The notes under the pieces are model-generated. The model was not told the origin of the DNA. It made no database searches and was given only the letters and a program-made list of their open reading frames with translations. Source: Lysobacterales bacterium (GTDB lineage Bacteria; Pseudomonadota; Gammaproteobacteria; Xanthomonadales; Xanthomonadaceae). From it: DNA of 64,000 bases. The position numbers were made by a program, and so were the translations under genes. The stretch covers positions 62,001 to 126,000 of the forward strand of contig JADKCY010000003.1 in the NCBI GenBank assembly GCA_016718605.1. Reading direction: 5' to 3'. Shown here piece after piece: positions 53,308 through 60,853 of the stretch (positions within the stretch are counted from its first letter, which is position 1; each line of letters begins with the position of its first letter).

Positions 53308-54501
53308 TCAGCGGTTGACTTCGGCCCAGAGCGTGGAACTCATGCCAAACAACTTGATGAAACCTTCGGCCTCTTCCACACCCCAATCCGCCGACTGCGC
53401 ATAGGTCGCGCCCTTGGCATTGAGCAGATGTGGCGAACGCACAGCCACAGCATCGACGCGTCCGCCCGAAGTCTCCAGCACAACTTCACCATTGACCTTG
53501 GCCTGCGAGGATTTCAGGAAGGCTTCAAGATCGGTTTTCAGCGGATCGTTGAAAAAGCCTTCGTAGACCAACTCGACCCACTTGCGTGCGACATCCGGTT
53601 TGAAGCGATTCTGTTGCTTGGTCAATACCGCATCCTCCAGCGCACGATGCGCCGCCAGCAATGCGATCAAGCCAGGGGCTTCATACACGATGCGGCCCTT
53701 CAGGCCGATCACGGTATCGCCGGTGTAGACGCCGCGACCGACGCCATAGGGTGCGAACAGCGCATTGAGCTTGGCGAGCAAGGCAGCACCAGGCATGACG
53801 TTCCCATCCAGCGCGACCGCGACGCCCTCGATGAATTGCAGTCGTACCTGCAGCGCCACTGTTGGCCACGCACTGCGCGGCGCACACCAACCACGCGCAC
53901 CCTCGCCCGGCACTTCCCAATGGTCGATCTCGCCGCCTGACATGGTCAGTCCCAGCAGATTTTCATTGATCGTGTAGCTCTTCTGTTTGGCACGCACGCC
54001 AAATCCCCGCGCCTCCAGATACGCCTGTTCGTATGCGCGCGTTTGGGTGTGCTCCTTCTGGATCTCGCGAATCGGTGCAAGGATCTGATAGTCGCCACGC
54101 GATTTGATTGCCAGGTCGAATCGCACCTGATCGTTGCCCATACCAGTGCAGCCGTGGGCAACCGTCTGCGTACCCAATTCGGCCGCACGCTTGAGCGCAG
54201 CATCAACAATCAGATAGCGGTCAGAGACCAGCAAGGGATACTGCCCCTGATAGCCCTCGCCAGCCCAGACGAATGGCTTGACGAAGCCGTCCCAGATCGC
54301 CGCGCCGCCGTCGACGGTCTGGTGGCTGTCCACACCCAGTTCCGCGGCACGCTGCTCGATGAAGTGGCGTTCGTCGGCGTCTACACCGCCCGTGTCGGCA
54401 AACACGGTGTGGACTGCCCAACCGCGCTCCTGCAGATAGGGCACGCAAAAGCTGGTGTCCAGACCACCCGAGAAAGCGAGAACGATGTCTTTATTGCTCA
54501 T
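53308..54501 (-). CDS. argG: Argininosuccinate synthase
   Basis: ATP-dependent joining of citrulline and aspartate. The 397-residue protein starts DIVLAFSGGLDTSFCVPYL with the PP-loop, and has VAHGCTGMGNDQVRFD and QILAPIREIQ. The divergence from E. coli ArgG is marked in the C-terminal half, where sequence is shorter and less conserved. The start overlaps the PaiB-like gene stop by 11 bases, so it is probably translated from the same message. Confidence 0.96.
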   Translation of the reverse strand: MSNKDIVLAFSGGLDTSFCVPYLQERGWAVHTVFADTGGVDADERHFIEQRAAELGVDSHQTVDGGAAIWDGFVKPFVWAGEGYQGQYPLLVSDRYLIVDAALKRAAELGTQTVAHGCTGMGNDQVRFDLAIKSRGDYQILAPIREIQKEHTQTRAYEQAYLEARGFGVRAKQKSYTINENLLGLTMSGGEIDHWEVPGEGARGWCAPRSAWPTVALQVRLQFIEGVAVALDGNVMPGAALLAKLNALFAPYGVGRGVYTGDTVIGLKGRIVYEAPGLIALLAAHRALEDAVLTKQQNRFKPDVARKWVELVYEGFFNDPLKTDLEAFLKSSQAKVNGEVVLETSGGRVDAVAVRSPHLLNAKGATYAQSADWGVEEAEGFIKLFGMSSTLWAEVNR

Positions 54502-55147
54502 GAGTAACCGGTCCTGTTGAAACGCAATGAGTGGAGGTCAAGGTCTGCTCGGTCATGACCCGCAGCGCGTGATCATCTTTGCGCGCGCGTCGCTGCAGAC
54601 CGTCGATGACGCCACGTCGATTGGCGTCGGATTTGTTCTGGCCCAGCTTGAACTTGCCTTCGATTCGGCAAACCGAAATTTCAACGCCGTGAATGGCGTT
54701 CAGCAGCCCGTCGATATAGTCATTCGGTGCATCCGCAAGCGACCACGGGTTCGGCTCATCGGCTTCGTGCAACTGCGTCAGCCGTTGCAGCAGGTCGCGC
54801 GTCCAAACCGGATCATCCAGCACCTTCAATTTTCCATGTGCATGGACGACGGTGTAGTTCCAGGTCGGCACTTCGCGCCCGGTCAGGTGTTTGCTGGGAT
54901 ACCAGTTAGGACTGACATAGCCCTGCGGACCATGGAAAATCACCAGCACCTCCGCGCCATCCATTCGCGCAAGTGCATTCGCCGTGGCGATGTGGCCACG
55001 CAGCACACCGTCCTCCCAAAGCAGCGGAAGATGGTCGGCAGACAATCCGCCTTCACCGTGCACGATCAGCGTCGCGAATGGGTACACACGCATGAAGTCC
55101 TGCAAGGCTTCATCGCGAGTCTCGCGGAAGGCAGACGGCTGATACAT
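54491..55147 (-). CDS. FMN-binding split-barrel protein (PaiB family)
   Basis: A 218-residue protein of the PaiB/FMN-binding negative regulator family: MYQPSAFRE start, ATLIVHGEGGLSADHLPLLW, YVSPNWYPSKHLTGREVPTWNYTVV and VEISVCRIEGKFKLGQNKS are all characteristic. PaiB was named for a Bacillus regulator of sporulation genes, but most members have no known function. It sits between argF' and argG with an 11-base overlap with argG and 6 bases after argF'. A link to arginine is by position only. Confidence 0.88.
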   Translation of the reverse strand: MYQPSAFRETRDEALQDFMRVYPFATLIVHGEGGLSADHLPLLWEDGVLRGHIATANALARMDGAEVLVIFHGPQGYVSPNWYPSKHLTGREVPTWNYTVVHAHGKLKVLDDPVWTRDLLQRLTQLHEADEPNPWSLADAPNDYIDGLLNAIHGVEISVCRIEGKFKLGQNKSDANRRGVIDGLQRRARKDDHALRVMTEQTLTSTHCVSTGPVTHEQ

Positions 55148-55153
55148 CGAGGC

Positions 55154-56161
55154 TCAGACCTGACCGAGCAACGCAGCCATTACCGCCTTCTGCACATGCA
55201 GGCGATTTTCCGCTTCGTTGATGGCGATGCACTGCGGCGAATCCATCACGCCATCGGTGGCCTTGACATTGCGCCGCAATGGGAGGCAATGACTGAACAC
55301 GCCATGGTTGGTCAGGGACATCTTGGCCTCATCGACCATGAAGTGCTGATATTGATCGCGAATGGGCTTTTCGGGTGCCCAGTTTCCGAAATACGGCAGC
55401 GCTCCCCAGCTTTTGGCATACACCACATCGGCACCGGCATAAGCGCTGGCAATGTCATGACTGATGGTCAGCGAACCACCGCTTTGTGCAACGTTCTGCG
55501 CCGCCCAGCCCATGTAGCGGTCGTCCAGAATGTAGTCAGGCGTGGGGCACAGCAAAGTCACGTCCATACCCATCCGAGTCGCGATGGTCAGCGCCGAATT
55601 GGCCACGGCGGTGTTCAAGGGCTTGGGGTGATAGGTCCAGGTCAGCACATACTTTTTGCCACGCAGATCTGTCGTGCCAAAGTGCTCCTGCAATGCCAAC
55701 GCATGTGCCAATTCCTGACACGGATGGGTGATCGTTTCCATATTGATCACTGGTACAGGAGAGTATTTGGCGAATGACTTCAGCACGATGTCCTCGCGGT
55801 CATAGGCCCAATCCACAAATTTGGGAAAGGCCCGTACGCCGATAAGGTCAACATACCGCCCGAGCACCTGTGCCACTTCGGCAATGTGTTCTTCGGTATC
55901 GCCGTCCATCACCGTTCCAAGATTGAACTCGATCGGCCACGCATCCTTGCCTGGCTGCAACACGATGGCGTGCCCGCCCAGCTGGAATGCACCCAATTCA
56001 AAACTGGTGCGGGTACGCATCGAAGGGTTGAAGAATACCAGCGCAATCGAACGTCCTTTGAGCTGGTCACCGAGCTTGCTGCGCTTGAACTCGGCAGCGT
56101 GCGCCAGCAATGCGTCCAGATCAGGGCGGCTCCAGTCCTGAGTGTTCAAGAAGTGGGTCAT
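55154..56161 (-). CDS. argF': N-acetylornithine carbamoyltransferase
   Basis: Makes N-acetylcitrulline from N-acetylornithine and carbamoyl phosphate. The protein (335 residues from 56161) shows FFNPSMRTRTSFELGAFQLGG, WPIEFNLGTVMDGDTEEHIAEV, HPCQELAHALAL and HCLPLRRNVKATDG, as in the Xanthomonas acetyl-specific enzyme rather than ordinary ornithine transcarbamylase. I choose MTHFLNTQDW at 56161 because the Xanthomonas enzyme begins similarly; in-frame ATGs at 56176 and 56188 are possible. It is the first gene of the arginine cluster, behind an attenuator-like leader. Confidence 0.93.
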   Translation of the reverse strand: MTHFLNTQDWSRPDLDALLAHAAEFKRSKLGDQLKGRSIALVFFNPSMRTRTSFELGAFQLGGHAIVLQPGKDAWPIEFNLGTVMDGDTEEHIAEVAQVLGRYVDLIGVRAFPKFVDWAYDREDIVLKSFAKYSPVPVINMETITHPCQELAHALALQEHFGTTDLRGKKYVLTWTYHPKPLNTAVANSALTIATRMGMDVTLLCPTPDYILDDRYMGWAAQNVAQSGGSLTISHDIASAYAGADVVYAKSWGALPYFGNWAPEKPIRDQYQHFMVDEAKMSLTNHGVFSHCLPLRRNVKATDGVMDSPQCIAINEAENRLHVQKAVMAALLGQV

Positions 56162-56207
56162 CGGGAATGCGCTCATCAGCGGTCTCATGGTGTTTGCAAC
56201 GAGGACG

Positions 56208-56243
56208 AAAAAACACGAAAGCCCAGCGCGGGGCTGGGCTTTC
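56208..56243 (-). terminator. Terminator/attenuator hairpin upstream of argF'
   Basis: In the minus-strand direction an 11-bp perfect stem, GAAAGCCCAGC with GCTGGGCTTTC (56233-56243 and 56217-56227), is followed by GTGTTTTTT (T-run 56208-56213). It lies about 45 bases before the argF' start. A GCTGGGT at 56275-56281 in the leader can pair 7 bases with the 5' arm, which would block the terminator. It could instead end the glycine-zipper transcript, whose stop is 190 bases upstream. Confidence 0.75.
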
Positions 56244-56272
56244 CGTGAGTCATCTGCATGACAGCGTGCGGC

Positions 56273-56317
56273 TTACCCAGCGAAGCGGCAATCCGGTCGG
56301 CGCGCGCGCGAGGTCAT
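56273..56317 (-). CDS. Possible arginine leader peptide (14 aa)
   Basis: A short frame, MTSRARRPDCRFAG followed by TAA, has four Arg codons (CGC, CGC, CGA, CGC) among 14 and stops 30 bases before the terminator hairpin of the argF' leader. The last two codons before the stop (GCT GGG) are the segment that could pair with the terminator arm. In-frame ATGs at 56329, 56344 and 56374 would lengthen it. No ribosome-binding site is convincing, so it is a proposal: Arg codons are common in high-GC DNA. Confidence 0.4.
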   Translation of the reverse strand: MTSRARRPDCRFAG

Positions 56318-56342
56318 GCCAGCAGCCATGTAGGCGCTACTC

Positions 56343-56371
56343 ATGACGTCGGCGTGGGCAGACACTGTCAA
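56343..56371 (-). promoter_or_regulatory. Possible promoter of the arginine cluster
   Basis: A consensus -35 TTGACA (56371-56366) is followed, 17 bases on, by CGTCAT (56348-56343), a poor -10. Transcription from here would start near 56336 and give a leader carrying the short Arg-rich frame and the hairpin. Only the -35 is good. Confidence 0.3.
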
Positions 56372-56434
56372 CATGAAGAGGATGGTTGCACAGGCGCATT
56401 GCGCGCTGCAATACGCCACGTATGAGAATTGGGC

Positions 56435-56974
56435 TTATTCGACCGGCGTGACCTCAACGCGAACGCGCAGATTGTTGCCCGGGTCGTATGGCAGACGCGC
56501 GTAGTAGACCTCGTCCTTGAGCCTGTATTCAACGTCATAGCCGTTGATCCGGCGCTCCTCGCGTTCCACTTCCACCGTGTAACAGCGTCTTTCGACATCT
56601 TCATACTCACGATTCGGGTCGTTGTTGCGATCAACATTGCGGCCAATCGCACCACCTGCCAGCGCACCTGCGACCGTTGCCGCGCGCCGACCATCACCAC
56701 CGCCGACCTGATTGCCGAGCGCACCACCAATGATGGCGCCGATGACCGCACCGGCCGCACCGCTCTCCCGTTCACGAACGACAACGCGTTCATCAGAACA
56801 TTCCTGCTGCGGCTCCGTGTAGCGGACGGTTTCGTAGACGGGCACGGCACTCAGGACCGTCGCATAGGTGTAGCGGACACTCTCTCCGCGCACCGCACTG
56901 CTGGCCTGAGCAAAAACCACTGAGGACGCCACCCACAGCAGCCCCATCAAACCCCAGGAGAACGACCTCGACAT
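56435..56974 (-). CDS. Glycine-zipper (17-kDa antigen-like) envelope protein
   Basis: A 179-residue exported protein: signal peptide (GLMGLLWVASSVVFAQ), an acidic/basic region, and the glycine-zipper 2TM segment GAAGAVIGAIIGGALGNQVGGG repeated as AATVAGALAGGAIGRNV in shortened form. The family (Rickettsia 17-kDa antigen/YgaU-like neighbours) inserts into the outer membrane. The C-terminal 70 residues are strand-rich. GGAG about 7 bases upstream supports 56974. It is divergent from cysS and precedes the arginine leader on the same strand. Confidence 0.85.
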   Translation of the reverse strand: MSRSFSWGLMGLLWVASSVVFAQASSAVRGESVRYTYATVLSAVPVYETVRYTEPQQECSDERVVVRERESGAAGAVIGAIIGGALGNQVGGGDGRRAATVAGALAGGAIGRNVDRNNDPNREYEDVERRCYTVEVEREERRINGYDVEYRLKDEVYYARLPYDPGNNLRVRVEVTPVE

Positions 56975-57148
56975 GACACACTCCTCATCAGACACGGTTG
57001 GCCGACTTCCATCGTCAGCAACTGGCGCAATACGTTGATTGGAGCACTTTGGCGCTGAATCAGCGCTTTAGATTTTCGTTAAATCACGCTCCCCGACCCA
57101 ACCACGAAGATGTTTGGCGCTCGTCGGACCCGCGTTACACTGCCAATC

Positions 57149-58552
57149 ATGGACATTCGCCTTTTCAACAGTCTGACGCGCAGCGTCGAAACCTTTACTC
57201 CCCAGCATCCTGACCGCGTCACGTTCTACATCTGTGGACCGACGGTCTACAACTACGCGCACATCGGCAACGCCCGTGGCCCGGTGGTTTTTGGCGTACT
57301 CGTCGATGTCTTGCGGCGCCGCTTTGGCAAGGTCGATTACGCCCGCAACATCACCGATGTCGATGACAAGATCAATGCCGCTGCATTGGAGCAAAAGGTA
57401 CCCATCACGGCCATCACGGATCGCTATGCAGCAATCTATCGCGAGGACATGAGCGCGCTGGGTGTGAGGCTGCCGGATATTGAGCCCGCCGCTACCGCAC
57501 ATATTTCGCAGATGATCCGCATGATCGAGCAACTCATTGCAAGTGGACATGCCTACGCGGCAGAGGGTCATGTCCTGTTTTCGGTCAGCAGTTACCCAGC
57601 CTATGGGCAACTTTCACGGCGGTCCACCGACGAAATGCTCGCGGGTGCCCGTGTGGAGATTGCGCCATACAAGCGTGAACCGGGCGATTTCGTCCTTTGG
57701 AAGCCATCCACCCCGGAACTACCGGGCTGGGACAGTCCTTGGGGTCGTGGAAGACCCGGCTGGCACATCGAGTGCTCGGCGATGTGTGAGGCACATCTTG
57801 GCGAGACCATTGACATCCATGCTGGTGGCGTTGATCTGCAATTCCCGCATCATGAAAACGAAATCGCCCAGAGCGTCTGCGCACATGGCGGCAAGCCTTT
57901 TGCGCGCTTCTGGTTGCATAACGGCATGCTGACCTTCGACGGCTCGAAAATGTCGAAATCGGTAGGGAATATCCGTACGGTGCACGAACTGATCCGCAAA
58001 CAACCGCCTGAAGCGCTGCGGCTTGCACTGCTTTCGGCGCACTACCGGCAGCCGCTCGACTGGTCGGAATCGCTCATCGAACAGAGCATCCGGACGCTGG
58101 ATCGCTTGTACGGCACGCTGCGCGATTTGCAGGCGGTTGAGGCTGCGGATCTACCCATTCCGCAAAAAGTCGACGCTGCGCTGTGCGACGACCTGAATAC
58201 ACCGTTGGCACTGGCGGAAGTGCAACAAATCGCGGCGCGCGCGAGACAAAGCCAACTTGCCCTTGCCAGTTTGGACAGTGCAGAGAATCGCCAAGCTGCC
58301 GCGCTCTGCAAGTCCGAACTAGTGGCCGCAGGGCGTGCGCTGGGATTGCTGCAACAAGCGCCTGCCGAGTGGTTTGGTCGCGGTGGCAATGCCGACGATG
58401 AGGCACGAATTCAGTCGTTGGTTGATGCACGCAACGAGGCCAAGCAGCAGCGTGATTTCGCACGTGCCGATGCGATTCGCAAACAACTGCTGGACGAGGG
58501 CATCGCCATGGAAGACACCCCAACAGGGGTACGCTGGAAACGTATTGGATGA
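57149..58552 (+). CDS. cysS: Cysteinyl-tRNA synthetase
   Basis: Charges tRNA-Cys. The 467-residue class I synthetase has the zinc/catalytic start FYICGPTVYNYAHIGNARG (HIGN for HIGH), WHIECSAMC, GGVDLQFPHHENEIAQS and the KMSKS motif FDGSKMSKSVGN. The start at 57149 (MDIRLFNSL) fits the family; the frame opens at 57110. There is no Shine-Dalgarno and TACACT ends 7 bases before the ATG, so the message may be leaderless. sufE follows with a 4-base overlap. Confidence 0.97.
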   Translation: MDIRLFNSLTRSVETFTPQHPDRVTFYICGPTVYNYAHIGNARGPVVFGVLVDVLRRRFGKVDYARNITDVDDKINAAALEQKVPITAITDRYAAIYREDMSALGVRLPDIEPAATAHISQMIRMIEQLIASGHAYAAEGHVLFSVSSYPAYGQLSRRSTDEMLAGARVEIAPYKREPGDFVLWKPSTPELPGWDSPWGRGRPGWHIECSAMCEAHLGETIDIHAGGVDLQFPHHENEIAQSVCAHGGKPFARFWLHNGMLTFDGSKMSKSVGNIRTVHELIRKQPPEALRLALLSAHYRQPLDWSESLIEQSIRTLDRLYGTLRDLQAVEAADLPIPQKVDAALCDDLNTPLALAEVQQIAARARQSQLALASLDSAENRQAAALCKSELVAAGRALGLLQQAPAEWFGRGGNADDEARIQSLVDARNEAKQQRDFARADAIRKQLLDEGIAMEDTPTGVRWKRIG

Positions 58553-59010
58553 GCAAACATCTGTTCCCCATTGAAGCGACAGCGCTGGATGCGCAACACA
58601 CCATCGCCGACGAGTTCAGTTTTTTTTCCGACTGGTCGGAGCGCTATCAGTACCTCATCGATCTCGGCAAGAAACTGCCCGCGTTTCCCGACGCGTGGAA
58701 AATCGAGTCCAATCGGTTGACTGCCTGTCAGTCGATGGTCTGGGTCGTTATCGAAGAAGAGGGTGAGCACCTGCACATCCACGCCATCAGTGATTCGACC
58801 ATTGTGTCCGGACTGATTTATCTGGCGCTGCGGGTCTATTCGGGACGCACAATCGAGGAAATTGCATCAATAGAACCGCACTACATCACCCGCATTGGCT
58901 TGGCCAAGCACCTGTCACCCACGCGCAGCAACGGGCATGCAGCGTTGCTAGCGATGATCCGTGAACACGCAAAACACCTGTTGGCTTCCCAAGAGTCTGG
59001 CCAGACATGA
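58549..59010 (+). CDS. sufE: SufE-family Fe-S assembly protein
   Basis: SufE/CsdE-type sulfur acceptor of 153 residues that takes sulfur from a cysteine desulfurase. The active cysteine lies in RLTACQSMVWVV, with FFSDWSERYQYLIDLGKKLP before it, as in the family. No desulfurase or suf operon is nearby. It is coupled to cysS and to the DUF885 gene by 4-base ATGA overlaps on both sides; pairing a cysteine tRNA synthetase with a sulfur carrier is suggestive but may be chance. Confidence 0.9.
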   Translation: MSKHLFPIEATALDAQHTIADEFSFFSDWSERYQYLIDLGKKLPAFPDAWKIESNRLTACQSMVWVVIEEEGEHLHIHAISDSTIVSGLIYLALRVYSGRTIEEIASIEPHYITRIGLAKHLSPTRSNGHAALLAMIREHAKHLLASQESGQT

Positions 59011-60758
59011 ACCTTCGACCGCTGTGCCTTGCCTTGCTGACGTGCCTGATCGCGCCATCCAACGCGCACCCTGGGGATCCAACGATCACTGCGCAAGTCT
59101 GGCTGCCGTCACCTGAGGACCATGCGCCATCGGCGCAACGCCTCGCACCGCTGTTGAATCGCTACCAAACCGATCTTTACAGCCTTTTGCATGTCCACGA
59201 TATCGAATGGGGCCCTGCTCGCGCCGCCGCGTTGGAGGCGTTTTACCTCGCCTGGCAGGAACGCTTGCAGGCAATGGACTTCGACCAGCTCGCGCTGGAA
59301 GACCGTATCGACTGGACCTTGTGGCGTGACGAACTGCGAAATCAGCGCCGTCTGTTGGCGTTCCAGCAAAAACGCCTTCAGGAGGTAAATGCGCTATTGC
59401 CAAACCTGGATGCGCTGCTGCAGCTCGCCGAAGCACGACGCGCGTTGCAACAGGCCGATGGGCAGCGCAGCGGGGAGATTCTCGACGCCACGCGCGCCGC
59501 CATCGAAGACGTCCGCCAATCGCTGAAACAACCGACACCAGAAATCAGCACGACAACGCCTGCCCAAGCACAACGTGCCGTGCGCATCCTCAACACCACG
59601 CTCGCGTCCATGCGCGAGTGGCATGCACATCAGGATGGTTTCGACCCCGCGTTTTCCTACTGGACCCGCAAACCATTCGAGGCCTACGTCGACGCAACCG
59701 AAGCCTTGATCAAGGACATTCAGCGCACGCTGGCCCACACGGAAGATCCCGAAGTCATCGTTGGCGACCCGATCGGTCGCGAGGCTTTGCTGGCAGAACT
59801 CGAGTCGGCACGCATACCCTACTCACCCGAGCGCTTGCTGACGATTGCACAGCGCGAGCTCGCTTGGTGCCGTGACGAAATGCAAAAAGCGGCCAAGGAA
59901 ATGGGCTTCGAGCACTGGCAGGATGCGTTGGAAGTCGTCAAACAGCGCTCGCCAGCGCCTGGCCAACAGCCGGACCTGGTGGTTCAACTGGCGGATGAAG
60001 CGATCCGCTATGTCAGCGAAAACCAACTCGTCACGGTGCCGGATTTGTCGCGCCGAGACTGGCGCATGAACATGCTCAGTCCGCAAGCACAATTGGAAGC
60101 GCCATTCTTCCTTGGTGGCGAGGACGTCTGGGTGGCCTACCCACATGACAGCATGCCGCACCTGAAAAAGCGCATGGCATTGCGTGGCAACAATCGGCAT
60201 TTTTCGCGCGCGGTCGTCCATCATGAGTTGATTCCCGGCCATCACCTGCAGCATTTTTACAACAGCCGCTACCAAGCGCACCGGCAGTTGTTTGCGACGC
60301 CATTCTGGACCGAAGGTTGGGCACTGTACTGGGAGATGTTCCTGTACCAGCGCGGCTTTGCGCAGTCGCCGGAAGATCGCATCGGCATGTTGTTCTGGCG
60401 CAGCCACCGTGCTGCGCGTATCCAGTTCAGCCTGGCCTTTCACCTTGGCAAGATGAGTCCGCAGCAAGCGGTGGATTTTCTGGTCGATGAAGTGGGTCAC
60501 GAACGCGAAAACGCCGCTGCGGAAGTACGTCGTTCGTTCAATGGGGACTGGTCACCCTTGTATCAGGCGGCCTACATGCTGGGAGGATTACAAATTCGCG
60601 CCTTGCGCATGGAAATGGTCGACAGCGGCCGAATGAGCGATCTGCAGTTCCATGATCAAATCCTGCGGGGCGGCCCGATGCCAATCGATTTGGTTCGCGC
60701 CCGCCTGCTTGGCACCCTGGAAGACCCGGACGCCCACTGGCACTTCGACGGCAACTGA
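59007..60758 (+). CDS. DUF885-family secreted metallopeptidase-like protein
   Basis: A 583-residue exported protein with a signal peptide (LALLTCLIAPSNA) and the DUF885 zinc motif HHELIPGHHLQHF around residue 405 (H-E-x-x-H with a second histidine pair after it), then WTEGWALYWEMFLYQ, as in the family. DUF885 proteins are distantly like M3/M32 peptidases; substrates are unknown. Much of the first 250 residues is helical. It is the third gene of the coupled cysS-sufE-DUF885 string and ends before a strong two-way terminator. Confidence 0.92.
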   Translation: MNLRPLCLALLTCLIAPSNAHPGDPTITAQVWLPSPEDHAPSAQRLAPLLNRYQTDLYSLLHVHDIEWGPARAAALEAFYLAWQERLQAMDFDQLALEDRIDWTLWRDELRNQRRLLAFQQKRLQEVNALLPNLDALLQLAEARRALQQADGQRSGEILDATRAAIEDVRQSLKQPTPEISTTTPAQAQRAVRILNTTLASMREWHAHQDGFDPAFSYWTRKPFEAYVDATEALIKDIQRTLAHTEDPEVIVGDPIGREALLAELESARIPYSPERLLTIAQRELAWCRDEMQKAAKEMGFEHWQDALEVVKQRSPAPGQQPDLVVQLADEAIRYVSENQLVTVPDLSRRDWRMNMLSPQAQLEAPFFLGGEDVWVAYPHDSMPHLKKRMALRGNNRHFSRAVVHHELIPGHHLQHFYNSRYQAHRQLFATPFWTEGWALYWEMFLYQRGFAQSPEDRIGMLFWRSHRAARIQFSLAFHLGKMSPQQAVDFLVDEVGHERENAAAEVRRSFNGDWSPLYQAAYMLGGLQIRALRMEMVDSGRMSDLQFHDQILRGGPMPIDLVRARLLGTLEDPDAHWHFDGN

Positions 60759-60787
60759 CAATCAGCGGTTGTGCTGCATTCCCGCGG

Positions 60788-60828
60788 CACACACAAGAAC
60801 GCGCCTCTGGGGCGCGTTCTTGTGTGTG
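60788..60828. terminator. Strong two-way terminator, DUF885 gene and dksA
   Basis: A perfect 18-bp stem, CACACACAAGAACGCGCC (60788-60805) with its complement at 60811-60828, closes a 5-base loop. It lies between two convergent genes, 29 bases after one stop and 25 after the other. No long T-run follows, but the stem is the strongest in the window. Confidence 0.85.
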
Positions 60829-60853
60829 GGCACGTCAGCGGATCTGGCGAGAA

